A DNA stretch of 60,448 nt from CAZVUW01 sp964629825 (GCA_964629825.1 CAZVUW010000006.1:1-60448), one strand, 5' to 3'. Counted from the first letter of the stretch, positions 42,751 through 51,275 are shown. Made by a program: numbers and translations. Notes: a model not told the origin generated them from the letters alone.

Positions 42751-43241
42751 GACTTCTCCTCCAGGTCCGCGATCCGGTCGGCGAGCCGCTCCAGCAGCTC
42801 AGACAGCCCCTCGAGCTCCTTCTGGCTCCAGCCGTCCGTCAGCTCGGCCAGCAGCTCGGACCGCACCTTGATGATCCGGTCGAGCACGGCCGCCCCCTCA
42901 GGGGTGACGGACAGCCGGCAGCGGCGCCGGTCGCGCTCGCAGGCGCGACGCTCCAGGTAGCCGGCCGCCACGGCGCCATCCACCAGGCGACTTGCGGTCG
43001 AGGTGTCGACGTTGAGCCACGAGGCGACATCGCTCACGCCGGGCTCGTCGGGGATCTGCTCGACCGCGCGCAGGGTGCGGATGACGCCGGGATCGATGGG
43101 AACGCCGAGTCGGGCGACGAAGCGGCGCTTCAGCGCCGGCGACTCCCACAGACGGCGGATGCGTCCGAAGGCGATGTCGAGGCGCTCGAGCGTCGGCGGA
43201 GGCGCCGCGGGGGGTGGTTGTGGGGCGTTGGTTGTAGGCAT
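42747..43241 (-). CDS. MarR-family transcriptional regulator
   Basis: A 164-residue regulator with a Pro-rich start, then a winged helix: DPGVIRTLRAVEQIPDEPGVSDVASWLNVDTSTASRLVDGAVAAGYLERRACERDRRRCRLSVTPEGAAVL. The wing ERDRRRCRLSVT is characteristic. A C-terminal dimer helix follows. The ATG at 43241 lies almost on top of an operator-like repeat and has no spaced ribosome site, suggesting a leaderless transcript. It controls, most likely, itself and the overlapping efflux pump gene, with release by the pump substrate; this is family knowledge. Confidence 0.9.
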   Translation of the reverse strand: MPTTNAPQPPPAAPPPTLERLDIAFGRIRRLWESPALKRRFVARLGVPIDPGVIRTLRAVEQIPDEPGVSDVASWLNVDTSTASRLVDGAVAAGYLERRACERDRRRCRLSVTPEGAAVLDRIIKVRSELLAELTDGWSQKELEGLSELLERLADRIADLEEKS

Positions 43242-43242
43242 C

Positions 43243-43258
43243 CTTTGTATGCTACAAG
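43243..43258. promoter_or_regulatory. Candidate MarR operator at the regulator start
   Basis: TTGTA-TGC-TACAA (43245-43257) is a perfect inverted repeat 4 bases upstream of the marR start codon, extended by C and G to CTTTGTA...TACAAG. Binding here would block transcription initiation of the efflux operon. Confidence 0.6.
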
Positions 43259-43315
43259 CATCAATATCGTCCTGCACCGACCGCCTCGGCTCCAGGTCGT
43301 ACCGCCGGACATGTC

Positions 43316-43361
43316 ATACCATCGGTATCCAGAACAGGATGCCGTTGGTATCTTGTCCTCG
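43316..43361 (+). promoter_or_regulatory. Promoter region and inverted repeat before the AAA ATPase gene
   Basis: ATACC-ATC-GGTAT (43316-43328) is a perfect inverted repeat. TATCTT at 43349-43354 resembles a -10 box placed 7 bases before the GTG at 43361, so the mRNA would begin at or next to the start codon. No Shine-Dalgarno sequence is present, in line with leaderless translation. Confidence 0.45.
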
Positions 43362-44491
43362 TGGACACCTCCCAGTCGCCCTTCGTCTTCCAGCAGCCGC
43401 TGCCCCCCGATCGGCTGCGGGGCCGGGAGCAGGAGAAGGAGCGCATCAGCCGGGCCGTGGTCGCCGGCAACGCGCTGGTGGTGTCGGCGCCGCGGCGCTA
43501 CGGCAAGACCAGCCTCCTGCTGGCGGTGGCCGAGGAGCTGACCGTGCGCGGCCACCCCGTCGTCGTGGTGGACCTGTACGGCACCGCGTCGATGCCCGAG
43601 CTGGTGGTGCGCCTGGAGCGGGCCTGGGCGCGCGTGCTGCCGCGCTGGCGACGAGCGGCGGATCGGGTCCTCGAGACCTCCCGGCTGGGGCTGTCCCTCG
43701 GCGGCCAGGGGATCGGCGTCGTCTTCCAGCGCCAGCCACGCACCGATCCGCTTCCTGCGCTGCACGCCCTGCTCGCCCTGCCCGAGCGCCTGGGGACGAG
43801 CGAGCGCCGAGTGATCGTGATCTTCGACGAGTTCCAGTCGATCGGCGACCTCCGCGGCGCCGAGGGGCTGCTGCGCTCGCACCTCCAGCACCATCGCGAG
43901 GTCGCCGGCTACGTGTTCGCCGGCAGCGAGACGCATCTGCTGGCGCGCCAGTTCGACGACCCCGACCGGCCGTTCTTCGGCCAGGCGCTGCGGCTGCGGC
44001 TGGGACGGCCGACGCGCTCGGCGCTGGCCGAGACGATTGAGACCGGCTTCCAGGAGACGGAGCGGGATCCGGGGGAGGCGCTCGAGCCGCTGCTCGACTT
44101 CGCCGAGGGCCACCCGCAGCGGACCATGCTGTTGGCCCACTTCCTGTGGGAGGCGACGCCGCACGGGGCGGTGGCCGGGCTCGCCGAGTGGGAGCGCGCC
44201 CTCGATGCTGCCCGCAGCCAGGTGGCCGGCGAGGTCGAGGCGCGCTACGACCACGCCACTCGCAACCAGCAGCGCGTGCTCAGGGCGGTGGCGCACCACC
44301 AATCGCCGTTCGCGGCCGCCGCCCGAGCGGCGCTGGGGCTGGAGGGCGGCTCGGTCAGCAAGACGGTCGAGCTGGCGCTGCGCGACGGCCTCCTGGAGCA
44401 GCTCACCGACCCCGAGGGACGCCCGCAGCCCGGCGCCTACCGCCTGGTCGACCCGCTGCTGGCGGACTGGATCCGCCGGCGCTTCCCCTGA
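43361..44491 (+). CDS. AAA/STAND-type ATPase of the archaeal ATPase (SSO1545-like) kind
   Basis: A 376-residue protein with N-terminal FVFQQPLPPDRLRGREQEKERI, Walker A APRRYGKTSLLLAVAEEL (about 43-60) and Walker B RRVIVIFDEFQSIGDL (about 148-163). Sensor-like YVFAGSETHLLARQF and a C-terminal winged-helix region (about 305-376: GGSVSKTVELALRDGLLEQL, PGAYRLVDPLLADWIRRRF) follow. This layout matches the archaeal-type ATPases of unknown function found across bacteria and archaea, relatives of STAND and Orc1/Cdc6 proteins. It is divergent from the MarR/efflux operon and ends near a palindromic repeat. The substrate is unknown. Confidence 0.85.
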   Translation: MDTSQSPFVFQQPLPPDRLRGREQEKERISRAVVAGNALVVSAPRRYGKTSLLLAVAEELTVRGHPVVVVDLYGTASMPELVVRLERAWARVLPRWRRAADRVLETSRLGLSLGGQGIGVVFQRQPRTDPLPALHALLALPERLGTSERRVIVIFDEFQSIGDLRGAEGLLRSHLQHHREVAGYVFAGSETHLLARQFDDPDRPFFGQALRLRLGRPTRSALAETIETGFQETERDPGEALEPLLDFAEGHPQRTMLLAHFLWEATPHGAVAGLAEWERALDAARSQVAGEVEARYDHATRNQQRVLRAVAHHQSPFAAAARAALGLEGGSVSKTVELALRDGLLEQLTDPEGRPQPGAYRLVDPLLADWIRRRFP

Positions 44492-44512
44492 CCGGCTCCC
44501 GCGGCCGCCGGG

Positions 44513-44540
44513 CTGACCGTCTGACCGTCTGACCGGCTGA
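44513..44540. repeat. Tandem 8-bp repeat CTGACCGT (3.5 copies)
   Basis: CTGACCGT is repeated at 44513, 44521 and, as CTGACCGG, at 44529, with a partial CTGA abutting the palindrome at 44541. An 8-bp period is not helical, so a replication-slippage tract or repeat-element end is as likely as an operator. Confidence 0.8.
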
Positions 44541-44580
44541 GATGTTGTTCTTGGCGCACATGTCAGCCAAGAACAACATC
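44541..44580. repeat. 40-bp palindromic repeat (copy 2)
   Basis: Matches copy 1 (26307-26346) at 38 of 40 positions. The two differences, GCAC for GGAC on the left and TCAG for TCCG on the right, break symmetry near the centre, leaving 15-bp perfect outer arms GATGTTGTTCTTGGC. It lies in the convergent gap between the AAA ATPase and the 1010-residue STAND protein. Confidence 0.9.
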
Positions 44581-44613
44581 CACCCCTGTGATCCAACCCC
44601 GAGGCGGCCCGGG

Positions 44614-47600
44614 TCAGCTCCGGCGCAGGCGCAGCGCGGGGCCCGCCGGCGCGTAGACGCACTGGGCGCCGGTGCGGAGGCTGGCGTCGAGGTGGGCGGC
44701 CAGGAAGGGCTCCACCTGGCGTATGCGCTCCACCGCCCCCCGCAGCGCCTTGGTGACGCTGGTGCGGGCGCGCTCGGCGTCGGATGGCAGCAGGCGGTCG
44801 CGGCCGCCCAGGCCGGTGGCGGACTCCAGGGCGGCCTGGATGGCCCGCTCCTCCACCCGCAGGCGCTCGACCCTGGTGGGGTCGATCTCGCTCGCAAGGG
44901 CTGCCGCGATCTCCCCGAGCCGGCGGCGGAACGCGCGCTTGGCGCTGGCGTCGAGCACGGCCTCGGAACGACCCGAGTCGAGGGCGAGGAGCGACTCGTG
45001 GGCGCCCGCCGAGGCCCTTCCGCCGGGTTCGAGGCGGGCGAGGTGCAAGGCTGCGATCGGCTGGTGCGGCGCCCCGATCAGCGCGGCGAGGTAGCGCATC
45101 CCCTTGATGTCAGGAAGGCTCACCGCGCCGGTGGGGAGCTGGATCACCCAATAGGCGCCGCGTCGCTGCAGGGACCCGAGCTCGGTCGCCGCACCTGCGG
45201 GCGCCTGCGCCCTGGCCGTCCTCAGGAGCCGGCGGGTGCGCACCAGATAGGCGTGCTGACCGGAGGTCTCGTGCAGGCGCTCGGCGACCTCGAGGTCGGC
45301 CAGCGCGGCAGCGGTGTCACCCGTGACCAGCGCCAGGGCGCCGAGGTGGTGCCGAACGTGGCCCCGGCAGGCGGCCACCCTGCTGGCGACCACGAAGGCC
45401 TCGGCGTGCGGCTCAAGCAGCGCTCGCAGCGCGGCCGCCGCGTCGTGGTCGTCCAGGAGCACGGCCGCCTCCGCAGCCAGGGTCGCGGTCAGCAGCCAGT
45501 GCGCTCCCGAGCGCCCCTTTCCGCGCAGCAGGGCGAGGATCGCCGACAGCTCGGCGCGCGCGCTCTCGTCGCCGCGCTCTGCGGCATCGACCAGTGCGCG
45601 GGCGCGCCACGACGGCACGTCCGGCATGGTGCGGGCGCGTTCCTCGACGCGCTCCCGGGCCGACGGAGACAGCCGTCCGGGGTTGGTCATGTGGAGCGCC
45701 AGGTCACGCAGGTAGCGCCGGTCGCGGTCCTCCTCGCTCATCCGCGCCACGACGCGTTCCTGGAGGGCGATCGCGTCCTCGTCGCCCCCCAGAACCGCGC
45801 TGACCAGCTCGTGGACCTCGGCGGCCCAGCGGCCCAGGTCATGGTTGCGGACGCGCGCAAATCGGCGCAGATCCCTGATCGCGGCGGCCACCCCGGCCGG
45901 GTCGCCCAGCTCACGGCGGTCGGCGATCAGCGCGGAGCGCGCGATGAACCCGAGGTCGTCGTCACCAGCGGCGTCCGCGGCCGTGAGCGCCTCTGCCGCC
46001 AGGTCGATGCGGCGGACGGCGTGCTCCGGGCCGCGGAGCACGTAGTGGCGCGCGAGCAGGCCGACCGCGATCGCGTCGGCGTCGCCGCTCGCGCGGGCCA
46101 CGGAGACCGCCTGTGCGGCCAGGACGTTGGCGCGCGAGCGCTCCGGCGTCCAGTACAGGGCCGGCGCCAGGTGACCCAGGACCTCGGCGCGCAGCGGAGT
46201 CATCGTCCGGGGCAGCGCCTCGAGCGCCTCCTCGAGGAGGTGGAGGTGGCCCGGCCGCGGCAGCCCCAGGAACATGTCGGCGCGCGCGCTGGCCACGACG
46301 GCCTCGGCCAGGAGCTGCGGATCGCCGCTGAGCCGCGCCAGCGCTGCTGCGGCGTGGCGGCTGTGCTCCGCCTCGGTGCGCTCGCCGATGGCGTCCTGCG
46401 CGGCGGCAAGATCGAGGAGGAGCCGACCGCGCTCTGCGGCGGACGCACCGGCCGCCTCGGCGGCTCCGACGGCATGGGTGAGGAGCTGGGCGGCCTCGAA
46501 GACGGCCCCGACGGCCAGGGCGTCCCCGGCCACGGTGCGCAGCTCGGCCAGGTGCTCCTCAGGATCGCCGTCGCCGAGGAAGGCGTGGTGCTCGTGGTGG
46601 GTGATGCGCGCCCGCGCGACCGGGCCCCGCGCCCCGGACCTGCGCATCGCCCGCGCGGCTTCGCCATGCAGGTGGGCGCGGGCGGTCGGTGACAGGTCGG
46701 CGTAGATGCTCGCGCGGACGACCTGGTGCCGATACCGGAAACCGGTCTCGGCCTCCTCGATCAGCCCTTCGGAGACCGCGGGAGCCAGCAGGTCGGACAG
46801 GGTGTCCGCGTCAAAGCCGGCCGCCACCGCCAGCTCGCGCAGCGTCCCTGGATCCGGGTGGACCGTCAGCAGCGGCAGCAGCCGCCGGGTCTCCGGCGGG
46901 AGGCGATCTACCTGGCGCCGGACGTGCACCCGCAGCTCCTCGGGCGGGTCGCTGGGCGAGGGGAGGTCGCGACCGGTCCGGGCGCCGGTGCGGACCAGCA
47001 GGGACACGAGCAGCGGGTTCCCCGCCGCGGATCTGCAGATCTGCTCGGCGCGCTGCGGACCCACGTGCGGCGCCCGCTGTGCCAGCATGTCTGTGACCGC
47101 CGCCACGTCGAGGCCGCCGAGCAGCAGGTGCGTGTGGCGACCGATCAGCTCGCTCAGGGCTGCCGCCACCTCGTCCGAGCGCCGACGCGCTCCCTCGCGG
47201 AAGGTGCCGATCATCAGCAGCGGCAGGCGCGCGCAGCGCTCCAGGATCCGCTGGAAGACCTCGAGGTCGGTGGCGTCCGCGTCGTGCAGATCCTCCAGGA
47301 TCACCGCGACCGGGCCCTCGGCCGTGGCCAGGGCCTTCGCCACCGCTGTGACCTGGGCCGATGTGGTCGCCGGCGCTCCGGCCTCCTCCGCGTTCGATGA
47401 CAGGCCCCGCAGCACCTGGCGCCACAGCCATCCGGGGGGTGTTGCACCCTCCCAGCAGCGGCCCCAGACCACCGAGCCGAAGCCCTCCCGGACCGCCATG
47501 TCGGCGGCCGCCCGCGCCAGGGTCGACTTGCCGATGCCCGCCTCACCGCTGAGCAGGACCGTGCGAGCACGTCCGGCCGCTGCCGCGTCGAGTGCCTCCG

Positions 47601-47646
47601 CGATCGCCGCCAGCTCGGGGTCGCGCCCCACGGGTCGCCTGGTCAT
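44614..47646 (-). CDS. Large STAND/AAA_16 ATPase, second of a pair (1010 aa)
   Basis: A 1010-residue signalling ATPase. AAA_16 module at the N-terminus: GRDPELAAIAEALDAA, Walker A GEAGIGKST (34-42), Walker B VILEDLHDAD (about 115-124), then a winged-helix-like segment and a long alpha-helical TPR-like region (about 330-790). The C-terminus has no LuxR HTH. Instead it carries YWVIQLPTGAVSLPDIKGMRYLAALIGAP, a coiled segment, and RARTSVTKALRGAVERI...HLDASLRTG, a domain shared with its neighbour. The ATG overlaps the stop of that neighbour (ATGA). The architecture resembles MalT-type regulators with a different output. Ligand and target are unknown. Confidence 0.82.
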   Translation of the reverse strand: MTRRPVGRDPELAAIAEALDAAAAGRARTVLLSGEAGIGKSTLARAAADMAVREGFGSVVWGRCWEGATPPGWLWRQVLRGLSSNAEEAGAPATTSAQVTAVAKALATAEGPVAVILEDLHDADATDLEVFQRILERCARLPLLMIGTFREGARRRSDEVAAALSELIGRHTHLLLGGLDVAAVTDMLAQRAPHVGPQRAEQICRSAAGNPLLVSLLVRTGARTGRDLPSPSDPPEELRVHVRRQVDRLPPETRRLLPLLTVHPDPGTLRELAVAAGFDADTLSDLLAPAVSEGLIEEAETGFRYRHQVVRASIYADLSPTARAHLHGEAARAMRRSGARGPVARARITHHEHHAFLGDGDPEEHLAELRTVAGDALAVGAVFEAAQLLTHAVGAAEAAGASAAERGRLLLDLAAAQDAIGERTEAEHSRHAAAALARLSGDPQLLAEAVVASARADMFLGLPRPGHLHLLEEALEALPRTMTPLRAEVLGHLAPALYWTPERSRANVLAAQAVSVARASGDADAIAVGLLARHYVLRGPEHAVRRIDLAAEALTAADAAGDDDLGFIARSALIADRRELGDPAGVAAAIRDLRRFARVRNHDLGRWAAEVHELVSAVLGGDEDAIALQERVVARMSEEDRDRRYLRDLALHMTNPGRLSPSARERVEERARTMPDVPSWRARALVDAAERGDESARAELSAILALLRGKGRSGAHWLLTATLAAEAAVLLDDHDAAAALRALLEPHAEAFVVASRVAACRGHVRHHLGALALVTGDTAAALADLEVAERLHETSGQHAYLVRTRRLLRTARAQAPAGAATELGSLQRRGAYWVIQLPTGAVSLPDIKGMRYLAALIGAPHQPIAALHLARLEPGGRASAGAHESLLALDSGRSEAVLDASAKRAFRRRLGEIAAALASEIDPTRVERLRVEERAIQAALESATGLGGRDRLLPSDAERARTSVTKALRGAVERIRQVEPFLAAHLDASLRTGAQCVYAPAGPALRLRRS

Positions 47647-50600
47647 GACGCCGCCAGCCCCTGGAGGTCGACGTCCCAGCTGATCGGCGCCCGCGGATCC
47701 GGCCGGTAGGAGCAGGAGGTCCCGGTCCTCACAGCGTGGTCCAGGTGCTCGGCGAGCTGCGGATCGGCCGCCGCGATGCTGCGCAGGGCGGTCTTGATCG
47801 CCCGGGTCACGTTCACCCGCGCCTGCTCGGCGCGGCGACCGCTGCCACCGCCGGTCAGCTCGGCGGCGAGCGCCTCCATGCGCTCGCGCACGGCGTCGAT
47901 CTCGTTCTCGTCAGCGGACTCCTGGGCGCGGGCAAGCTCCCTGCGCAGCTCCTCGAAGCGCTTCCGGGCCGAGGCGCCACCCCCGACGGGGGTGTCCGCT
48001 CCGCGGCGCTCGAGGGTGACCGCCGGGTGATCCACGCCGGGCTCGGACAGAAGGATGGCCAGGTAGCGCAGGCCCTTGGCATCGCGGAGCTGCGAGGCCC
48101 TGCCCTCGAACACGACCGTCCAACGCTGGCCCTGGCGGCGCAGCGCGGCGCGGAGGCGGGTGAGGTGCGCTCCGGCGGCGGGCAGCAGAGGGAGCGCCGC
48201 CCCGTCCTTGAGCGCTCGCTCGGCCTCCTCCGCCGCCTTGCGCATGCCGAGGTCCACGGCCGCGGCGTGCGCCTCCGCCAGGAGGTGCGCGGAGTCCTCC
48301 GGAAGCCCTTCCAGGGCACGGCGCGAGGCGACGATCGCAAGCTTGCTGCGCACCTCGGCGGGGCGCGCTCCGAGCCGACCGTGCAGGTCGAGGGCCCGCT
48401 CGTAGGACCGGAGGGCCTCCTCATGGTGGCCGGCCACCGCCTCGAGCTGGCCCAGGTAGTGGTCGACTGCGGCACGGCACCACGCACCCTCCGGAGCCAC
48501 CACCATCTGGCCCCGATATGGCGTCAGCAGCTCGTGCACGGCCTGCGCGGTGTCCAGGTCGAGCAGGCCGGCGGCCAGCTCGGCGAAGACCGACATGGTC
48601 ACCAGCCACGCGCCGTCCAGCGGCACATCGCGGAACCCGGCGCCGGCGTGCAGCTCGAGGAAGGTCCGCGCGGTGGCGGTGCGTCCCTCCTCGAGCAGCA
48701 TCAGCGCCTGCAGGCCGCGCACGAGCAGGGGGCGGTCGGGCGCGGCCAGGGCTGTGCGCAGCGACTCCGGCGCTCCCGGGAGGTTGCCCTGCTCGTGATG
48801 GCAGGCGAAGAGCTGGACCGTGTGGGCGGTCCACAAGTCCATGGCTGGCTCGCCGTCCTGGCCGGACCCGAGTCGCAGCGCCTCGGACGAGGTCCTCTCG
48901 GCCTCCGCGAAGCGGCCGTCGAGCAGCAGCCGCATGCCCTCAAGCACGCGGACACGCCAGCGGTTCGAGCGGTCGCGGCTGGACTCGGCCAGCCTGGTCA
49001 GGGTCGCCAGCTCGGCGTCGACGGCGGCCGCGTCCGCCAGCTCGAGGTGTGCCAGCAGCCTCCACACGCGGCCCAGCAGGGTCAGCTCAGCGTCGATGGC
49101 GGCGCGCGCGGCGACCAGGATCCGGGCGGCGCTCGAGCGCTGCTCCACGGGTGCCCCGGGTCGCCAGAGCGCATTCAGTCGTGCGAGCTGTGCGGTGGCC
49201 TGGGCGGCGGGGTCGTTGGTCCGTTCGGCCAGCTCGAGCGCTTCGGCGGTCAGCTCCTCCCGCATGTTGGTCGAGGCCAGGGCGTACAGGCTGACGGCCA
49301 GCGCGGCGAGGAGCCGCGAGCGCAGGACGGGGTCGCGCTCGCCGACCGCCTGCAGCGCCTCGCGCAGAAGCCGGCTGACCTCGCGGTCCAGGGCGTCGGT
49401 GCTCGGTGGGATCGTCCACTCCACCGCACCCAGGGCGGCATGGGCGAGGCTGACCGCATCACCGCTCGAGGTCGCGACCCGCGCGGCCTCGAAGAACGAC
49501 TCCCGCGCGGAGCGGCGCCGACCGGCACGACGCTGGGCGCCGCCGAGCTCCAGCAGCAGCCGGCAGCGCTGCTGACGGTCCACGCCTCCACGTTGGGCGA
49601 GGTCGACAGCCTCCTCCCAGAGCTGCGCCGCGCGTGGCGGGTCCCCGAGCTCATCGGCCCTGGCTGCCGCGCGCGCGGCGATCTGAACGGCGTGGGTGAG
49701 GTCATCCGGCACACCGGCGGCGTAGTGGTGGGCGAGCGCGTCCAGGTGCGGGTCGAGATCCGCGGCGTAGCGCTCCTCGATCGCGGCCGCGGCCCGCAGG
49801 TGCAGGTCGGCACGACGTCCGGCGGGCAGGTCGGCGACCAGGGCCTGCCGCACCACCGGATAGCGGAAGCGGAAGCGCCCCGGCCGGTCGGGGACCTCCA
49901 CGACCAGACCGGCGTCGAGCGCCTCGCCGAGGGCGTCGAGGACGACCCCGCGCTCCTCCTCGGCGACGGTGCGCAGCAGAGGAGCGTCGATCTCGTCGCC
50001 CAGGAGGGCTGCCGTGCACAGGAGCTCCGCGGCTGCCTCCGGCAGCGCCTCCGTCCAGCGACGGGCGGCGGCGCGGAGGCCGTCGGGCAGCGGCAGCGCG
50101 CCACCGGTGGGGGAGCGCCTCATCTCCTCGCCGAGCGCCAGCTCGCTGACCAGCAGCGGGTTGCCGCCGGTCGCCCGGTGGATCTCGACGGCCTGCTCGG
50201 CGTCGGCCGCCCAGCCCGCCGCCAGCAGGAGCTCCTGCACCTCGCCGGGGGTCAGAGAGCCCAGCGGCAGGGGCGCCGACTCCCTTGCGACGGCAGCCAG
50301 GAGCCGGTCGACGGGCGCGGAGCGCTTGGCGCGCAACGGCCGATAGGAGCCGATGATGACGATCGGCTGGTCGCGCAGGTCGTGGCTCAGCAGGTGCAGC
50401 AGCTCGAGCGTGGCCGGCGCCGCCGCATGCAGGTCGTCCAGCACCATCAGCAGGGGCCGCGCGGCGGCCAGCTCGGTCAGCTCCAAGCGCAGAGCGTCGT
50501 AGAGCGCGAAGACCTCGCCGCCATCCCCCGGTTCGGCCTCCGCCTCGGTCGCCAGCAGCGGAGCAAGCCGGTCGGCGCGCCGCGGCCAGCCCGCGGGCGC

Positions 50601-50867
50601 GTGGGCCTGTGCGCCGCGCAGGATCTGACGCCAGGGCCACCAGCGCGGCGCGTCGCCGCGGGAGGAGCAGCTGCCCCACAGGGCGACGAAGCCGGCCCGT
50701 CGGGCGCGCTCGCTCGCCTCCTCGGCCAGGGCGGTCTTGCCTGCGCCCGCCTCGCCGCTGAGCAGGAGCATGTGACCGATGCCCGCCGCTGCGCGCTCAA
50801 GTGCCTGATCGACCGCCTCGAGCTCCCGGCCGCGGCCGAGCAGTCCCGGGGGCCGACCGACGCTCAT
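47643..50867 (-). CDS. Large STAND/AAA_16 ATPase, first of a pair (1074 aa)
   Basis: A 1074-residue protein of the same design as the overlapping downstream gene. N-terminal GRGRELEAVDQALERA, Walker A GEAGAGKTA (38-46), Walker B MVLDDLHAA (about 141-149), sensor GSYRP, then TPR-like helices (about 380-880). The C-terminal domain has RWTVVFEGRASQLRDAKGLRYLAILLSEPG, a charged coiled-coil and ARVNVTRAIKTALRSIAAADPQLAEHLDHAVRTG. Similar tails occur in many actinobacterial STAND proteins; whether the first part is a winged helix is unclear. No good ribosome site precedes the ATG. A 461-bp non-coding region lies upstream. Confidence 0.82.
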   Translation of the reverse strand: MSVGRPPGLLGRGRELEAVDQALERAAAGIGHMLLLSGEAGAGKTALAEEASERARRAGFVALWGSCSSRGDAPRWWPWRQILRGAQAHAPAGWPRRADRLAPLLATEAEAEPGDGGEVFALYDALRLELTELAAARPLLMVLDDLHAAAPATLELLHLLSHDLRDQPIVIIGSYRPLRAKRSAPVDRLLAAVARESAPLPLGSLTPGEVQELLLAAGWAADAEQAVEIHRATGGNPLLVSELALGEEMRRSPTGGALPLPDGLRAAARRWTEALPEAAAELLCTAALLGDEIDAPLLRTVAEEERGVVLDALGEALDAGLVVEVPDRPGRFRFRYPVVRQALVADLPAGRRADLHLRAAAAIEERYAADLDPHLDALAHHYAAGVPDDLTHAVQIAARAAARADELGDPPRAAQLWEEAVDLAQRGGVDRQQRCRLLLELGGAQRRAGRRRSARESFFEAARVATSSGDAVSLAHAALGAVEWTIPPSTDALDREVSRLLREALQAVGERDPVLRSRLLAALAVSLYALASTNMREELTAEALELAERTNDPAAQATAQLARLNALWRPGAPVEQRSSAARILVAARAAIDAELTLLGRVWRLLAHLELADAAAVDAELATLTRLAESSRDRSNRWRVRVLEGMRLLLDGRFAEAERTSSEALRLGSGQDGEPAMDLWTAHTVQLFACHHEQGNLPGAPESLRTALAAPDRPLLVRGLQALMLLEEGRTATARTFLELHAGAGFRDVPLDGAWLVTMSVFAELAAGLLDLDTAQAVHELLTPYRGQMVVAPEGAWCRAAVDHYLGQLEAVAGHHEEALRSYERALDLHGRLGARPAEVRSKLAIVASRRALEGLPEDSAHLLAEAHAAAVDLGMRKAAEEAERALKDGAALPLLPAAGAHLTRLRAALRRQGQRWTVVFEGRASQLRDAKGLRYLAILLSEPGVDHPAVTLERRGADTPVGGGASARKRFEELRRELARAQESADENEIDAVRERMEALAAELTGGGSGRRAEQARVNVTRAIKTALRSIAAADPQLAEHLDHAVRTGTSCSYRPDPRAPISWDVDLQGLAAS

Positions 50868-51177
50868 GATCGATCAGCCCACTGGGCGTCCGGTGAAGAC
50901 AGGGCGTCTGGTGAGGGCGAGGGAGAGCTTGGTGAGGTCCCGGTTCCCGCCATGGCCGAAGCCACGACCGGGCGCCCCACCGTGTCGGACTGGACGCCGC
51001 CCCCCAGCGACGCCGATGCCGACGCAGCTCCTGGAGTGTGCCCGACTCTCGGAACTGCTGTCCCTATGGCGTGAACTACGACGGAACAACCGTTCATCCG
51101 CCCGTACTGTAGGGCAAGGACTGGGCATCCGCCCCGCAGTAGCGCCGGATCGCGCCCAAGCCCTGCCTGGGCGGGTG

Positions 51178-51209
51178 ACCCGTTTGCGGCATATACGCCG
51201 CAAACGGGT
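51178..51209. repeat. Hairpin with 13-bp perfect stem
   Basis: ACCCGTTTGCGGC and GCCGCAAACGGGT flank a 6-nt ATATAC loop. It sits 25 bp from palindrome copy 3. It may be a second palindromic element type or a transcription stop. Confidence 0.75.
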
Positions 51210-51233
51210 TGGCGTCAGGTCGAGAGCGCGGCC

Positions 51234-51275
51234 GGGTGTTGTTCTCGACGGACATGCCCGGCGAAAACAACACCC
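51234..51275. repeat. Diverged palindromic repeat (copy 3)
   Basis: GGGTGTTGTTCTCG and CGAAAACAACACCC form the outer arms (one mismatched pair), with a centre CGGACATGCCCG. It keeps TGTTGTTCT, GGACATG and AACAACA of copies 1 and 2 in register, so I read it as an older member of the same family. Confidence 0.75.

Noticed and set aside
44542..46692. Plus-strand open frame starting MLFLAHMSAKNNI
   Set aside because: The start is merely the translation of palindrome copy 2, and the rest is antisense to the 1010-residue STAND gene. The MLFLA peptides at all three sites come from repeat symmetry.
47736..51074. Very long open frame of 1112 codons on the plus strand
   Set aside because: It is antisense to the two STAND ATPases, has low-complexity Gly/Arg/Gln/His content and no domain. 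High GC content leaves few stop codons on the opposite strand.
44513..51275. Transposon or insertion sequence carrying the STAND pair
   Set aside because: No transposase or integrase, and the flanking palindromes are not inverted terminal repeats with target duplications. It is kept only as a hypothesis about cassette boundaries.
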